NCBI RefSeq assembly: GCF_001039355.2
Contig: NW_019773648.1
Coordinates: 273,055 to 337,054, forward strand
Source: Lingula anatina
Lineage: Eukaryota > Brachiopoda > Lingulata > Lingulida > Lingulidae
Direction of reading: 5' to 3'
DNA length: 64,000 nucleotides
Position numbers and translations under genes: made by a program
Part shown: positions 22,591-35,724 of the stretch, piece after piece
Position numbering within the stretch: position 1 is the first letter of the stretch
Layout: every line of letters begins with the position of its first letter
Notes under the pieces: model-generated
What the model saw: only the letters and a program-made list of their open reading frames with translations
What the model was told of the DNA's origin: nothing
Database searches by the model: none

Positions 22591-25500
22591 ATTCACTTGT
22601 AGCCAATTTTGATTGTATTTTTAATTTTTAACATTCATTCCCTCATTACCATCTCGCTCCATTGCTAGCCTTGATAAAATTTGTTGGTGCTTTTTTCAAC
22701 AGTGTATATAATTTGTTGTGCAGTTTACATGTTTTAACATGCTAGTATACTCCAGCCGTTTGCTTGATCAGCTTCAAGACATGTAGAAGACCTTTTCCTG
22801 TAGGGCAAATGCACTAGACCTGGTTCTCTGCCAGACTGATGTAGGTTAGAACAAATAATGATTGAACTTTTTAGACAGTTTTAACAGTATTTGGGTAACC
22901 TGGAGATCTGATTTATTGATAATACCTTTAATTGTGCCAGTAGACAGATTGGTTGTATTAAAAAAAAGCCTTGAAAACATTTCATATTTTAAATGTACGT
23001 AAAATGTGGTATTATTAATCTGGAACAGTTCAAGAAGTAATTAAGCTGCCTGATATAAGGTAATTCCAAATCAGTGTTTTTAAAAAGTTTTTATTATGCC
23101 CCCCCCCCCCCCCCCCCCCCCCATGGCCTATTGGCTTGCTATTGTGACGCAGGGAGAGAAATATCTGTATGCTTTCTGCTGAAGTCCCGCTGGGTGATGA
23201 TGTCATTTCTGTGTGAAAATTAATTCAGAATAGAAATGTGCACAGAATTAACCAGGGAAATGTCTGTGAATATCAATCGATGAGGTAATTTCTGTGCAAA
23301 AATGCACACAGTGCAAAAATACCTGCACAGAGTTAGCCAGAGATATATTTGCAAATATCTCGTAAAAAAAAAACTCCCCCTTTGCCCCTGTTAAAGGGTA
23401 GGTGAGATATGTACTGTAGTACATGGAATTCAGATGCTATGTTTACAAACAAGATGAGAACAATCTTAGGCTGAAGATTTCCTCCTCTGAGCTGAATAAG
23501 GCACTGCACTGAGGACTGTAGGGGGGGAGGGGTGTTGAAAGTCCCTACTAGCTAGTAAGTGTTGGGAACAGTAAACGAGACTGCAAAAAAAATATATATA
23601 TATTTAGATTAATAGTGTTTAAAATGTAAAGTTAGGTATCACCCCACTGGCCCCCCCCCCCCCCCCTTTCGTCTGGGAGATGATTCAGTGATTGCATTTA
23701 TTCATAATATTTGAGAGGAGTAAATATTTAGAGATCTTTATTTATGCATTATAATGTGTAGAGTAAATAGTTCTACTAGTATTCTCGCCAGCCAGACTAA
23801 ATGTGAGAGAGAACCAACATTGGACCCAACAAAGGAGGCTCTCTCTCCCTCTCTGTTAAGTCTAGTTATGTGAAAAAAAAAAGTTTACCAATGCCATATT
23901 TAGGCAGAACCCCTTGGACGTGTGAGAGACAAGTTTAAGTCCTCAGCAGGTGTTAAAACACGTGTTAAAGCACATGTTAATGCATGTGTCTGTATGGGAC
24001 ATTGTCACTGGTTTATGTGCGCAGGGTAGGGTTACAACCAAGAGACTGTCATTACTATTGTGATAGGTATTTATTGGTGAGTGGCTTGTGTTGTATTTAT
24101 TGTCTAGATTGACCCAGAGATAATACATCTTGGTCACTGCAGAAAAGAACAAACTTTTATACCTCCTCATTTGATTATTATAATACCTCCGAACTCTTTG
24201 ACTCCTCAGTATTTATCCTGGTGGAGTTTGAGGTGGATAACGTGTCGAAGTTTCTCGTCCAGAAATATTGTTTATTTCACAGATACTGAGGTATGTATAG
24301 GTGCTATTGACATTTTTGTAAAAAATTGATTGAAAATGTGTTAATTTTACTAATGGTTACTTTTCATCAAGATATGACTGTCTTATAGAAAAAAAAGAAA
24401 AAAAAATGTTACTGGTGATTATTGGTGTAATAAGGTGTGGATTTTAGATAAAAAGCAAGTTATTAGTAGCAACATCATTATTAGTAGAAAAACAGACAAA
24501 TTATAAAGATCCTAGCTTTGCTTGTTTGTTTGTGTGTGTCCATTTCTGTGTAATAATCTGTGTGTGGGCTGCAGATGAAATGTTTGCCCCTTGAGCCTTT
24601 TTTTCTGCCCAAATTACCTAGCTCAATGTTGGAGGCTAAATGCCACAGTCTCATTTAAATAGATATAAATCCTTAAAAACTCCCACTGGGAATAATGGAC
24701 AGGAACTTCAATAATGTTGTCTCTGATTTCTTGACACAAACCGACGTTTATGGACGTTATCTACGTAAGAGTTGGCTTCCTCCGCAGTATATGTTATTGC
24801 TTTTAGTGACATTCGCTAAGCCTGTTCCCAGTGGAGATAGGTGGGCCTAACTTACTTAGTATCACTGTTTAAAGGCCTGTTTTCAGTAGAGGTGGGTTGA
24901 CTTAACTTACAGCATCAACATTGTAAAGGCTGTTTTTTTAGTGGGTTTGGGTTGACCTAACTAAGTACCACTTTTTGAAAGCTTGCTGTAATATTAATAA
25001 AGGTAATTTCATCCATCTCGTATGGAAAAACAACTTTTCTATGTTTTTCACTGATAATGAAATCTTTTCATCTCATAGTTCCACTCACTTTTCAGAAATA
25101 TTCCAAATTCTTGGAATAATAAGCAAGATATTGATCAATTAAAATGACACCATCTCTTTTTTGGTCAAAATGTAGAGAAGAATCGCCGTGTTCAGATATT
25201 TAACACCCTTGATTAACCTCCCACAATGACAATAATTCGAAAGCTCTCTCAGTCGGTGCATTCAATTTATCATTATATGCCCTCGGGAATAGAATTTACT
25301 CAGAAATCTGGTTATTAGCTTCCACTTGATGGAATGTAGCTTCCAGTTGATGAATGTTCAGGAATCTTTATCTTTTCTTTGTATGAGGGTGTTTTGACAA
25401 TGGGAGGGGGGGGGGGGGGGGTTAGTGGTTTAAGGGAGAAAATTTTCTGCTATCTACAATGTAATGGTCTATACAATTCAGTTTCTGATTTTACAATAGG

Positions 25501-27674
25501 TTGATTTTTTGTTATAATATTAATATTGAAATAAGTTAATTTTCTGATATTTATCTGTCATAAATTTTATATCTGATTGTGCTCTTCTCAGGAATGTTAG
25601 TTTTGGTTTGTGCACAGATAGCGTGATAATTGAGTTATAAAACATTTTTGTAACACGTTTCATAAGTGTGTGTTTCTATGGAGAATGGATACCTGACATT
25701 TCGTCACGAGACGAGTGTGTATAGAAAACATCATGATGGAGTATTTTTAATGGTAGCGCATGTAAACAAAAACAGAGTTGTATAAGAATGTGGTTTTCTT
25801 TGAGTAATTGAAATGTTTAATAAAAAAAAATTGGTTGCAGTTAATAGTTATCATTAATTTTCATCGTGTGGAGGTAAATACGTACAGGTTAAGAAGTTCA
25901 ACATGAATTGAGAACAATTTTAATCAGCAAAATTTATCAAATTCTCATCTGACTGTTGAAGTTGGTTAACAGTTGAAATTGTGGATTATATTGCAGTAAA
26001 TATACATGGAGTTGTACATTTCAATTTCTATAAGTTCATGAACAGCACTCTTGTTTCTAATGTCTCTGGTTCAGAAGCTGATTCAGAAGCTGTTGTGAAC
26101 ATTAAATCCCTGGAGATGTGAAATTTTTCCAGACTGTCACGAAAAGCAGCGCTAAATCCACGAAAATCGACAAAAATCTCCATCAGTTAATGTTTCCTTT
26201 CCAATTGATCCACAGACCATTTGAAATAAAGCTAGTTTCAGAATTCTGGTCTTCTGATGTTACCATCTATGAATAATAGTAACCTAAATAATAACTGACA
26301 ATTAGCTTTTATTACATCTAAGACATGAAAGACATGAAAGAAGAGTGTTAATCCATTATAAATTGAGATTATAGTCATTAGTGCCAGTCATCATACTTCA
26401 AAAATAATTATTCTCAGAACATGAATGTGAATATTCCTTTTGAAGGATTTCCCACTTAACATGTGAGAAAATGAGTAAAGAAAGTTAATTGGTTTTGTAA
26501 GGGGGATTCAGAAACTGAGCAAACAAAGGAGTTGAGGGGGCAATGTCCCTTTTTTTCTGGTTTCCCTAAAGTTTCAAATCCATGTAACAGGTGTATAAAA
26601 TGTTCTGTACACAAATCTGTCACTGAAACCCTTGTTTTATTCATTATGGAGCCGGAGTGTTAATGTTAGTAAGTGTCAGAATTGCTAATTTGAAAATTTA
26701 CGTAAGTTTCCCAGATTTCATCTTGTTTTTCTCTCTTTTCCGTTTGTACATGTGATCGGAGCATGATGTTTTTTTTTTTCCTTCTTTTTGTGCCGCGGTG
26801 ATCCTTTACTAGATTGACGCCTGTGTGTATTGATTTTTGTGCTGTTATCAAAGCATTAGACTCGGGACAGAAAGTCACCTTGACTGGGTGGTAATAGAGA
26901 GCCTATAAATGAGGGAAAGTGGCCGTGGAAATCATTTACTTTGGCTGTCACTTCAAGTAAAGTGGGAACAAGCTGGGAGACAGTCTTCACGTTGGCAGTG
27001 CTTGAGTCTAGAGATTGATATCATGGTAAATAGAAGTAGCTGTTAGATGAGTCTGACCTAAGAAAATATTTTCTTCTCCCATAAGGTATTTTTTATGTTG
27101 TAGAGGTGGAAAGGTCTAGAATATATATATGTACACTGGAGGCACATGTACTTTTATTTGTTTCAGTTCAACACCCACACTACTCATACTAATTAAGGGA
27201 AAAGTTCTCATTTAGAGGACAGCTGTCAGAGATTTATATATAGTAGTACGTGGGCAGAGAAAAAAAGGGAAAAAAAAGCCATATTATGTACACGACTGTT
27301 TAGTTATTGATTTAGTAATAGAAGTAATTGGTAAAGGTAGGAGGACATTACTGTACATTATCTATATCAGATCATTACTAGTACCAGACTTTGAGGGCTT
27401 TCACACAGTGGCAGAGAGGTTTGTGTGTGTGTGTGGGGGTGGGGGGGTGGGGGGGGGCATTTACTAGTCCTTGTATGTGACTTTTTGATGTAATAGGGGG
27501 CTGGGGTTTGGGTCCATTTTCTAGTATGTGATCTGTTATGATTTGTTGAGAGGGAAATGAAACCACATCAATGGACGTGGGAACAGCTTGAGGGTTATGC
27601 AGTAGACAGACAACGAGCTCTGCTGAGATGCCTTATGTGCCATATCGACACAAAGAGGATAGATGACGACACGN

Positions 27675-28052
27675 TGTCAACTTTGATAAAAGGATATTAA
27701 AAGGATCACAGGTGCGTTTTTGTGTGTCATAATTGCATGTGTGGTGCCGTATTGCAATGATAGCCCATATTGAGAGTTAAAAAAATAATAATTATCATTC
27801 TCAGACCGGAGCTGACTGGAGCCGGTAATGTGTAAATATATATATACTTTAAAGCAGTGTTAATGTCAACTTTGATAAAAGGATATTAAAAGGATCACAG
27901 GTGCGTTTTTGTGTGTCACAATTGCATGTGTGGTGTCATGTTGCAACGAGAGCCCATATTAAGAGTTAAAAATATTAATTATCATTCCATAATTCGGGCT
28001 CACTTAAGCAAGTAACATAAACCTATACATATAGTACACAGCGGTGTTGATG
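27675..28052. repeat. 189-bp tandem repeat, two copies
   Basis: Units start TGTCAACTTTGATAAAAGG at 27675 and 27864; they agree closely for the first 120 bases and then drift. The array begins exactly at the contig start. Confidence 0.75.
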
Positions 28053-28429
28053 CCACCTTTATCTAAACCGTAGGTAAAAAATTCCAGGCCTAAAACGATG
28101 TCGGCGAGTCGAATAAATCGGAGAGGAATTGCGTAATTTTAATTCAAAACACGATTTGAGGTTAAATTATTGCCGCATCTAGGGCTAATCCTTTACATAG
28201 AGGTAAAATTTCGAGACTAGAAATATTTTTCTATCGGATCATAGCTAAAGACAAGTATTCGACACTGCAGTTGTACAATTTTAAACACTCATTTTACGGC
28301 AACAAACACGATTGCCTTCACCATATTGGGTATTTTGAATTCCTCCGTGAACAAACATACCTTATTCTCATCTAGCATCCAAAATAGCAAAAGAAATTAT
28401 ACGTACATTTTATCTCTATAAGTGTCTTG

Positions 28430-28600
28430 ACTCATCCACCCGAACGTTTTCCTCGCGTTATCACCAGCTACCTGTCCAAATGACACAAAAAGTCATCAAC
28501 AGCCGCGATATGCTCGCTACCTGTACGGGAGATCACGTGATCCGAACGCACATCGTTTCGCGAAGAGCTCGCGCTAAGCCGATTATCCTTTGATGTTTCT
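28430..28600. promoter_or_regulatory. CpG-dense patch, candidate promoter
   Basis: About 19 CpG in about 170 bases, far above the surrounding DNA, with a palindromic E-box GATCACGTGATC (28531-28542) and TTTCGCGAA. It lies 5.4 kb upstream of the SLC52A coding exon and is absent from the other copy of the neighbouring segment. On the minus strand a good donor (AATAAG|GTATGTT) lies near 28360. Which gene it would serve is unknown. Confidence 0.35.
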
Positions 28601-28852
28601 CCGCGTTACTTGTCCTTCTCTATTTAGGTCCAAGGATTAATAAAGTGTTGAAAATGTAAAGTTAGGTATCACCCCACTGGTTCTCCCCTTCGTCTGGGAG
28701 ATGATTCAGTGATTCATTCAAAATATTTGAGAGGAGTAAATATTGATAGATGCTTATTTGTGTATTATAATGTGTAGAGTAAATAGTTCTACTAGTATTC
28801 TCAGCAGCCAGTCTAAATGTGAGAGAGAACCAACATTGGACCCAACAAAAGA

Positions 28853-28854
<2 letters not shown>

Positions 28855-28895
<41 letters not shown>
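28855..28895. repeat. (CT)n microsatellite
   Basis: About 18 CT units; the copy near 23845 has only a short CT stretch, so the locus is length-variable. Confidence 0.9.
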
Positions 28896-31800
28896 ACTCT
28901 TAAGTGACAGTCCAGTTATGTGAAAAAAAAAGTTTACCAATGCCATATTTAGACAGAACCCCTTGGACGTGTGAGAGGCAACTTTAAGTCCTCAGCAGGT
29001 GTTAAAACACGTGTTAAAGCACATGTTAATGCATGTGTCTGTATGGGACATTGTCACTGGTTTATGTGCCCAGGGTAGGGTTACAACCAAGAGACTGTCA
29101 TTACTACTGTGATACGTATTCATTGGTGAGTGGCTTTTGTTGTAATTATTGTCTAGAATGACGTAGAGATAATTCATCTTGGTCACTGCAGAAAAGAACA
29201 AACTTTTATACCTCCTCATTTGATTATTATAATACCTCCAAACTCTTTGACTCCTCAGTATTTATCCTGGTGGAGTTTGAGGTGTGCAACGTGTTGAAGT
29301 TTCTTTTCCAAAAATATTGTTCGTTTCACAGATACTGAGGTATGTATAGGTGCTATTGACATTTTCTTTAAAAATTGATTGAAAATGTGTTAATTTTACT
29401 AAAGGTTACTTTTCACCAAGATATGGCTGTCTTCTAGAAAAAAAAAAGTTACTGGTGATAATTGGTGTAATAATGTGTGGATTATAGATAAAAAGCAAGT
29501 TATTAGTAGCAACATCATTATTAGTAGAAAAACAGACAAATTATAAAGATCCTAGCTTTGCTTGTTTGTTTGTGTGTTTGTGTGTGTCCATTTCTGTGTA
29601 ATAATCTGTGCGTGGGCTGAAGATGAAATGTTTGCCCCTTGAGCCTTTTTTTCTGTCCAAATTACCTAGCTCAATGTTGGAGGCTAAATGCCACAGTCTC
29701 ATTTAAATAGATATAAATCCTTGAAAACTCCCCAATGGGAATAATGGACAGGAACTTCAATAATGTTGTCTCTGATTTCTTGACACAAACCGACGTTTAT
29801 GGACGTTATCTACGTAAGATTTGGCTTCCTCCGCAATATATGTTATTGCTTTTAGTGACATTCTCTAAGCCTGTTCCCAGTTGAGATCTGTTAGCCTAAG
29901 TTAGTTCCTCTTTTTAAAGGCCTGTTTTCATTGGAAGTGGGTTGACCTAACTCAGTACCACTTTTTGAAAGCTTGCTGTAATATTAATGAAGGTAATTTC
30001 ATCCAACTCGTATGGAAAAACAACTTCTCTGTGTTTTTCTCTGATAAGGAAATCTTTTCATTTCATAGTCCCACTCTCTTTTCAGAATTATTCCAAATTC
30101 TTGGAATAATAAGCAAGATATTGATCAATTAAAATGACACCGTCTCTTTTTTTGTCAAAATGTAGAGAAGAATCGCGGTGCTCAGATATTTAAAACCCTT
30201 GATTAACCTCCCACAATGACAATAATTCGAAAGCTCTCTCAGTCGGTGCATTCAATTTATCATTATATGCCCTCGGGAATAGAATTTACTCAGAAATCTG
30301 GTTATTATTTCCCACTTGATGAATGTTCAGGAATCCTTATCTTTTCCTTGTATGAGCTCGAGGGTGTTTTGACAATGGGAAGAGGAGGGGAGATTTTGGG
30401 GAGAATTTTTTCTGGTTCATGTATCTACAATGTAATGGATTGTACAAATCACGCAGTTTCTAGTTTTACAATAGGTTGATTTTCTGATATAATATTAATA
30501 TTGAAACTAAGTTAATTTCTGATATTATTTATCTGTCATGAATTTTATATCTGATTGTGCTCTTCTCAGGAATGTTAGAACTTTTTGGTTTGTGCACAGA
30601 TAGCGTGATAATTGAGTTATAAAACGTTTTTGTAACACATTTCATAAGAGTGCGTTTTTATGGAGACTGGATACTTGACATTTCGTCACGAGAGGAGTGT
30701 GTATAGAAAACATCATGAAGGAGTACTACAGTGCATGTAAACAAAAACAGAGTTGTATAAGAATGTGGTTTTCTTTGAGTATTTGAAATGTTAAAAAAAA
30801 AAGAACTTGGTTGCAATTAACATTGAAACATTAATTTCCATCGTGTGGAGGTAAATACAGGTTAAGAAGTTCAACATGAATTGAGAGCAATTTTAATCAG
30901 CAAAATTCATCAAATTCTCACCTGACAGTTGAAGCAAAATTTTGGATTATGTTGCAGTAAATATACATTAAGTTGTACATTTCAATTTCTATAAGTTCAT
31001 GAACAGCTTAGCACTCCTGTTTCTAATGTTTCTGATTCAGAAGCTGTTGTGAACATTAAATCCCTGGAGATGCATTTATAATTTCTCCAGACTGTCACGA
31101 AAAGCGGTGGTAAATCCAGGAAAATCGACAAAGATCTCCATCAGTTAATGTTTCCTTTCCAATTGATCCACAGACCATTTGAAATAAAGCTAGTTTCACA
31201 GTTCTGGTCTTCTGATGTTACCATCTATGAATAATAGTAACCTAAATAATACCTGACAATTAGCTTTTATTACATCTAAGACATGAAAGATGGCAACAGA
31301 AGAGTGTTAATCCATTATGAATTGAGATTATATTCATTTAATCCAGTCATCATCTTGAAAAATAATTATTTTCAGAACATGAATGTGAATATTCCTTTTG
31401 AAGGATTTCCCACTTAACATGTGAGAAAATGAGTAAAGAAAGTGAATTGGTTTTGTAAGGGGTATTCAGAAACTGAGTAAACAAAGTAAGGGGCAATGTC
31501 CCTTTTTTACTGGTTTCCCTAAAGTTTCAAATCCATGTAACAGGTGTATAAAATGTTCTGTACACAAATCTGTCACTGAAACCCTTGTTTTATTCAGTAT
31601 GGAGCCGGAGTGTTAATGTTAGTAAGTGTCAGAATTGCTAATTTGAAAATTTACGTAAGTTTCCCAGATTTCATCCTGTTTTTCTCTCTTTTCCATTTGT
31701 ACATGTGATCGGAGCATGATGTTTTTTTTTTTCTTCTTTTTGTGCTGCGGTGATCCTTTACTAGATTGACGCCTGTGTGTATTGATTTTTGTGCTGTTAT

Positions 31801-32360
31801 CAAACCATTAGACTCGGGACAGAAAGTCACCTTGACTGGGTGGTAATAGAGAGCCTATAAATGAGGGAAAGTGGCCGTGGAAATCATTTACTTTGGCTGT
31901 CACATCAAGTAAAGTGGGAACAAGCTGGGAGACAGTCTTCACGTTGACAGTGCTCGACTCTGGAGATTGATATCTTGGTAAATAGAAGTAGCTGTTAGAT
32001 GAGTATGACTTAAGAAAATATTTTCTTCTCCCATAAGGTATTTTTTATGTTGTAGAGGTGGAAAGGTCTAGAATGTATTTATGTTCTACACTGAAGGCAC
32101 ATGTACTTTTATATGTTCCAGTTCCCCACCCACGCTACTCATACTAATTAAGGGAAAAGTTCTCATTTAGAGGACAGCTGTCAGAGATTTATATGTAGAA
32201 GTACGTGGGCTGAGAAAAAAAAGGAAAAAAGGCAATATTATGTACACGACTGTTTAGTTATTGATTTTGTAATAGAAGTAATTGGTAAAGGTAGGTGGAC
32301 ATGTTCAATATCTGTCAGATCATTACCAGAATTTGAAGGCTTCCATATAGTGACATGGAG

Positions 32361-32370
32361 GTGTGTGTGT

Positions 32371-32401
<31 letters not shown>

Positions 32402-32426
32402 NNNNNNNNNNNNNNNNNNNNNNNNN
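32361..32426. other. GT repeat, G-run and 25-N gap
   Basis: (GT)n followed by at least 17 G, then 25 N (32402-32426). Sequencing probably failed at the G-run. Confidence 0.9.
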
Positions 32427-32655
32427 GGGAGGCATTTACTAGTCCTGGTATGCGACTTTTTGATGTTATAGGGGGCTGGGGTTTGGGTCCATTTTCTAGT
32501 ATGTGATCTGTTATGATTTGTTGAGAAGGAAATGAAACCACATCAGTGGATGTGGGAACAGCTTGAGGGTTATGCAGTAAACAGACAACGAACACTGGCA
32601 AGCTCTGGTGGATGCCTTATGTGCCATATCGACACAAAGAGGATAGATGATGACT

Positions 32656-33525
32656 ATCTGATATAATAATTAAGGGTGGTAGGGGCATCATTAGCTAGTA
32701 TGTGACTTTTTGAAGTAATAGTTCAGTGGTATTTTGTAGTCAGATTGTCAAACATACAGTACTGTACTAACTGGTATAGCGTTCATGATATATGTATGCC
32801 CTGTACCTCCCATTTTTGTGTTTTTATGGGATCAATTACCAAATAAATCTTCCTGCTCGATCTTTCTGCTAACCATTAGGTGAGAAAGAAATATCACAGT
32901 AAGTAGAATTTATTCACCAGGGTAATAGACAGATACTGGTGTGTGTGTGTGTGTGTGTGTGTGTTTTTTGGGGGGAGGGGGGGGGGTTTCAAACAAACTG
33001 CCTTTTTGCCTAGTAATAATTTAACCCTTAATCCAAATTTCATGTAAAAACATATTTTATGCCAACAGCTAGGTTTCCCAGTAAACAGATCTATTTTTTA
33101 AAGACCCCCCCCCCCCCCATTTTGAAATTGCTGGCTACAGGCCTGTTGATCTTAGGACTATCTCTTTACGTCAAGAAATAATTTTCAGTTAAGTGGGGAC
33201 TGGCGTGTTAATAGTTGATATTAAGTCAAAGTCACCTTGACTTGGCCACCTGCCTATTTATAATCTTCCATTGAAATTTTATTCATCATAATTTACAATA
33301 GCATGTATTATATAGATATGAGGTGGATAGGAGAGAAGGCTGACTGGTAATTGTCTTTCACACGTCTATAGTGGCTGACAGGTGTTCTTGAAGGGTGAAG
33401 GTGGCCAACACTTTCTTGTTTAATTCATATTTTTATAATTCATACTGAATATTAAAGAAATATGTGATATTCTTCAAACGAGGCAAAATATATGTTGAAC
33501 TTATGTTTTCACTTCTTTAATTCAT

Positions 33526-33557
<32 letters not shown>

Positions 33558-33900
33558 CACACACACACACACACATTAAGGATGGTAACTGATAAATTTA
33601 TTGATCACTCCATGTCCATATATTTGTTTATATTTTAGAAATAATTAGTGTTTTGACCTTGTTACTTTGAAATGAATATTGTGTTATGCTTTTATTACAT
33701 GTACATACTGGAAAAAAAGGAAACTATGAAACTTTACATCAAATAAACCTCTCAGTATTTCATTTCACATAAAAACTTTGTTAATATTTTTTCAAAATTC
33801 TTTGTGCTATATCTTAAAGGTAAACTTGCTGATATTTTAACAAACATTCACTCATTTTGATACTTATTGATTTATCATTAAACACTGTTCTCTAAATTCC
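32656..33900. other. Intergenic or 5' intron sequence before the transporter
   Basis: No exon recognised. Contains (GT)n with G-run (32939-32987), a C-run (33105-33118), and (CT)n then (CA)n (33531-33575). If the transporter has a remote first exon, this is intron. Confidence 0.5.
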
Positions 33901-33902
33901 AG

Positions 33903-33945
33903 AAATGAGACAATGATGAACATGAAAGACATGAAAACGAACTGA
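33903..33945 (+). promoter_or_regulatory. 5' leader with two upstream ORFs abutting the transporter ATG
   Basis: A consensus acceptor (TAAATTCCAG, ending 33902) shows that a non-coding exon lies upstream, unplaced. The leader contains a 3-codon ORF (33905-33916) and a second ORF (ATGs at 33913 and 33916) ending with TGA at 33943-33945, directly against the ATG at 33946 and in the same frame. Such stop-start contact usually lowers initiation at the first main ATG and could favour Met36 downstream. Regulation is inferred. Confidence 0.5.
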
Positions 33946-35724
33946 ATGGTGCAGTTTGAGGAAGAGACAACAGTCCATCACACTGATCAACATTCCAACC
34001 ATTCCCGAAGAAATCCATCAGTGCGCAGACAATCTAGCACCGTATCCACTATGGCGCTGATGTGTTATGCATCGAAGTCGCGCCCAGTATCCATTCCCGT
34101 GGCTGTGATCGTGGCGCTGTTTGGGATCGGCTCCTGGATTGCCATCAATGGATTATGGGTAGAATTGCCACTTTTGGTCCAACGACTGCCAGAAAGCTGG
34201 GATCTCCCATCGTACCTGGCGGTCATCATCCAAATTGCCAACCTAGGACCAATCATATACACTGTATCAAACTGTTTGGTGCCCAAACGGATCAAAGAGG
34301 TTCCTGTGGCGTATGTTGTAATTACAATGGGAATTGTATCGACATTTTTGCTTGGGTTATTTTGGGAGCATCAAACTTACATAGCAGGAGTAAAGCACAG
34401 TACGGCATTGCTGGCTCTTGCGTTTTGTCTGGCATTTGTCGACTGCACTTCCTCCGTGCTGTTTTTACCATATATGGCAGTGTTTAAAGAACAGTACATG
34501 ACAGCGTATTACATAGGCGAGGGGTTCAGCGGCTTACTGCCAAGTCTTGTGGCGCTAGCTCAAGGCGCTGGCGAGTATCAGTGTGTGAACCAAACAATTA
34601 CCAATTCAACGACCAATGAAACTTCATGGCAGTTACATGCCGTGTTGGATCCTCCAAATTTCCCAATAAAAGACTTCTTCTTTTTTCTGTTCGCCATGAT
34701 GCTGACTTGTGGGATATCCTTCACAGCATTGAATTACCTACCTCTCTGTACTAGAGAGCACTCTCCTTGTTACAAAGAGGAGTGTGACGCTGGCGACCAA
34801 GATTCAGAGGCTGGCAGTAGCAGTGATAACAGTCTCGAGTTGGACGCCGCAGAACCAACGAATGATGCCTCGCCCAAGGACAAAAACATGCCGCACATTC
34901 ACTCTGAGGCTAAATTATTAGATAGTAACATTGTTGAGAGGACGCGGTTGAAGAGGTCGATATCTTACCATTTGCCGCAGAATACCTTTATACTTGTTCT
35001 CATACTAACTGGTTGGTTGAACGCTTTGAGCAATGGCGTATTTCCAAGTATACAAACTTATTCTTGTTTGCCCTATGGGCAGCTAGCTTACAACCTCGCT
35101 GTCAAGTTGTCAGCATTAGCCAATCCACTTGCTTGTCTCATAGCATTTTTCCTGCCCAGCACAAACAAGAAAGTCATCTCCTCATTGGTTGGATTGGCAA
35201 CAGCCATTGGTGTTTTCATCATGGTAACGGCTGTGATGAGCCCGCACCCTGTGATGCACAGTAGTGTATTTGGAAAGATTTTAATTGTGAGTTTTTTTTA
35301 TTATTATAACTTTAACTGAGATCTATCCATGTAGATAAATAGTCTGAATGAACTGAAGAAATGATTAAGTTTTAGAGCACTTTTATCATCATTTAAAGAT
35401 GACTTGATCAGGTGACAGTATGTGTTATAAATATTTCATCTTTTCCAATTCGCCTAATCTTAATTGTGGCTCTTTATACCATTATTTATGTAAGTTTCCA
35501 TTTTGTAATTATTTCAGGTTTTAGCATGGGTTCTTATGACGGCCTTCTTCTCCTACAGTAAGGTCATGATCGCGGTGTTGCTACGGGACGAGGGTCGTAA
35601 GGCATTGCTGTGGTGCGGAGCTGTGACCCAAGGAGGGTCATTCATCGGTGCTGTCGTGACTTTCCTATTAGTCAATGTGGCCAAACTGTTCAAAGATGCT
35701 CCGCAGTGTCCCAAAATACAATGA
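33946..35724 (+). CDS. SLC52A3: Riboflavin transporter, SLC52A family (two coding exons)
   Basis: Exons 33946-35286 and 35518-35724 join in phase 0 (donor GTGAGT, acceptor ATTTCAG) to give about 515 residues; vertebrate members are roughly 445-470. The protein carries riboflavin (vitamin B2) across the plasma membrane to supply FMN and FAD. Family signatures include SWIAINGLWVELPLLV in the first membrane segment, a later LSNGVFPSIQTYSCLPYG and FFSYSKV in exon 2. About eleven hydrophobic segments are visible, with an extracellular loop bearing three N-glycosylation sites (Asn215, Asn220, Asn224) and an acidic Ser-rich cytosolic loop near residues 275-330. The first 45 residues are an extra hydrophilic tail. 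Met1 has a poor initiation context, while Met36 (34051) has A at -3 and G at +4 and may be the main start. The symbol is by family only; SLC52A1/2/3 cannot be distinguished. Confidence 0.92.

Larger units (their letters stand above)
23602..32655. repeat. About 4-kb segment present twice (23602-27673 and 28623-32655)
   Basis: The two copies run collinearly with many indels and substitutions, clearly more diverged than the blocks near 5459 and 13284. The left copy stops exactly at the N at 27674, but the right copy is preceded by about 950 bases (27675-28622) that have no counterpart left of 23602. Both copies contain only non-coding DNA that I can see. Either diverged alleles with a structural difference or a real tandem duplication. 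Confidence 0.8.

Noticed and set aside
28662-28946. ORF with an Arg-Glu repeat
   Set aside because: The repeat is the translation of a (CT)n microsatellite; the same holds for ORFs over the AAT repeat at 20078 and the CA repeats near 58450.
34062-34487. ORF of 141 codons inside SLC52A in another frame
   Set aside because: It overlaps the conserved transporter frame and has no recognisable protein features.
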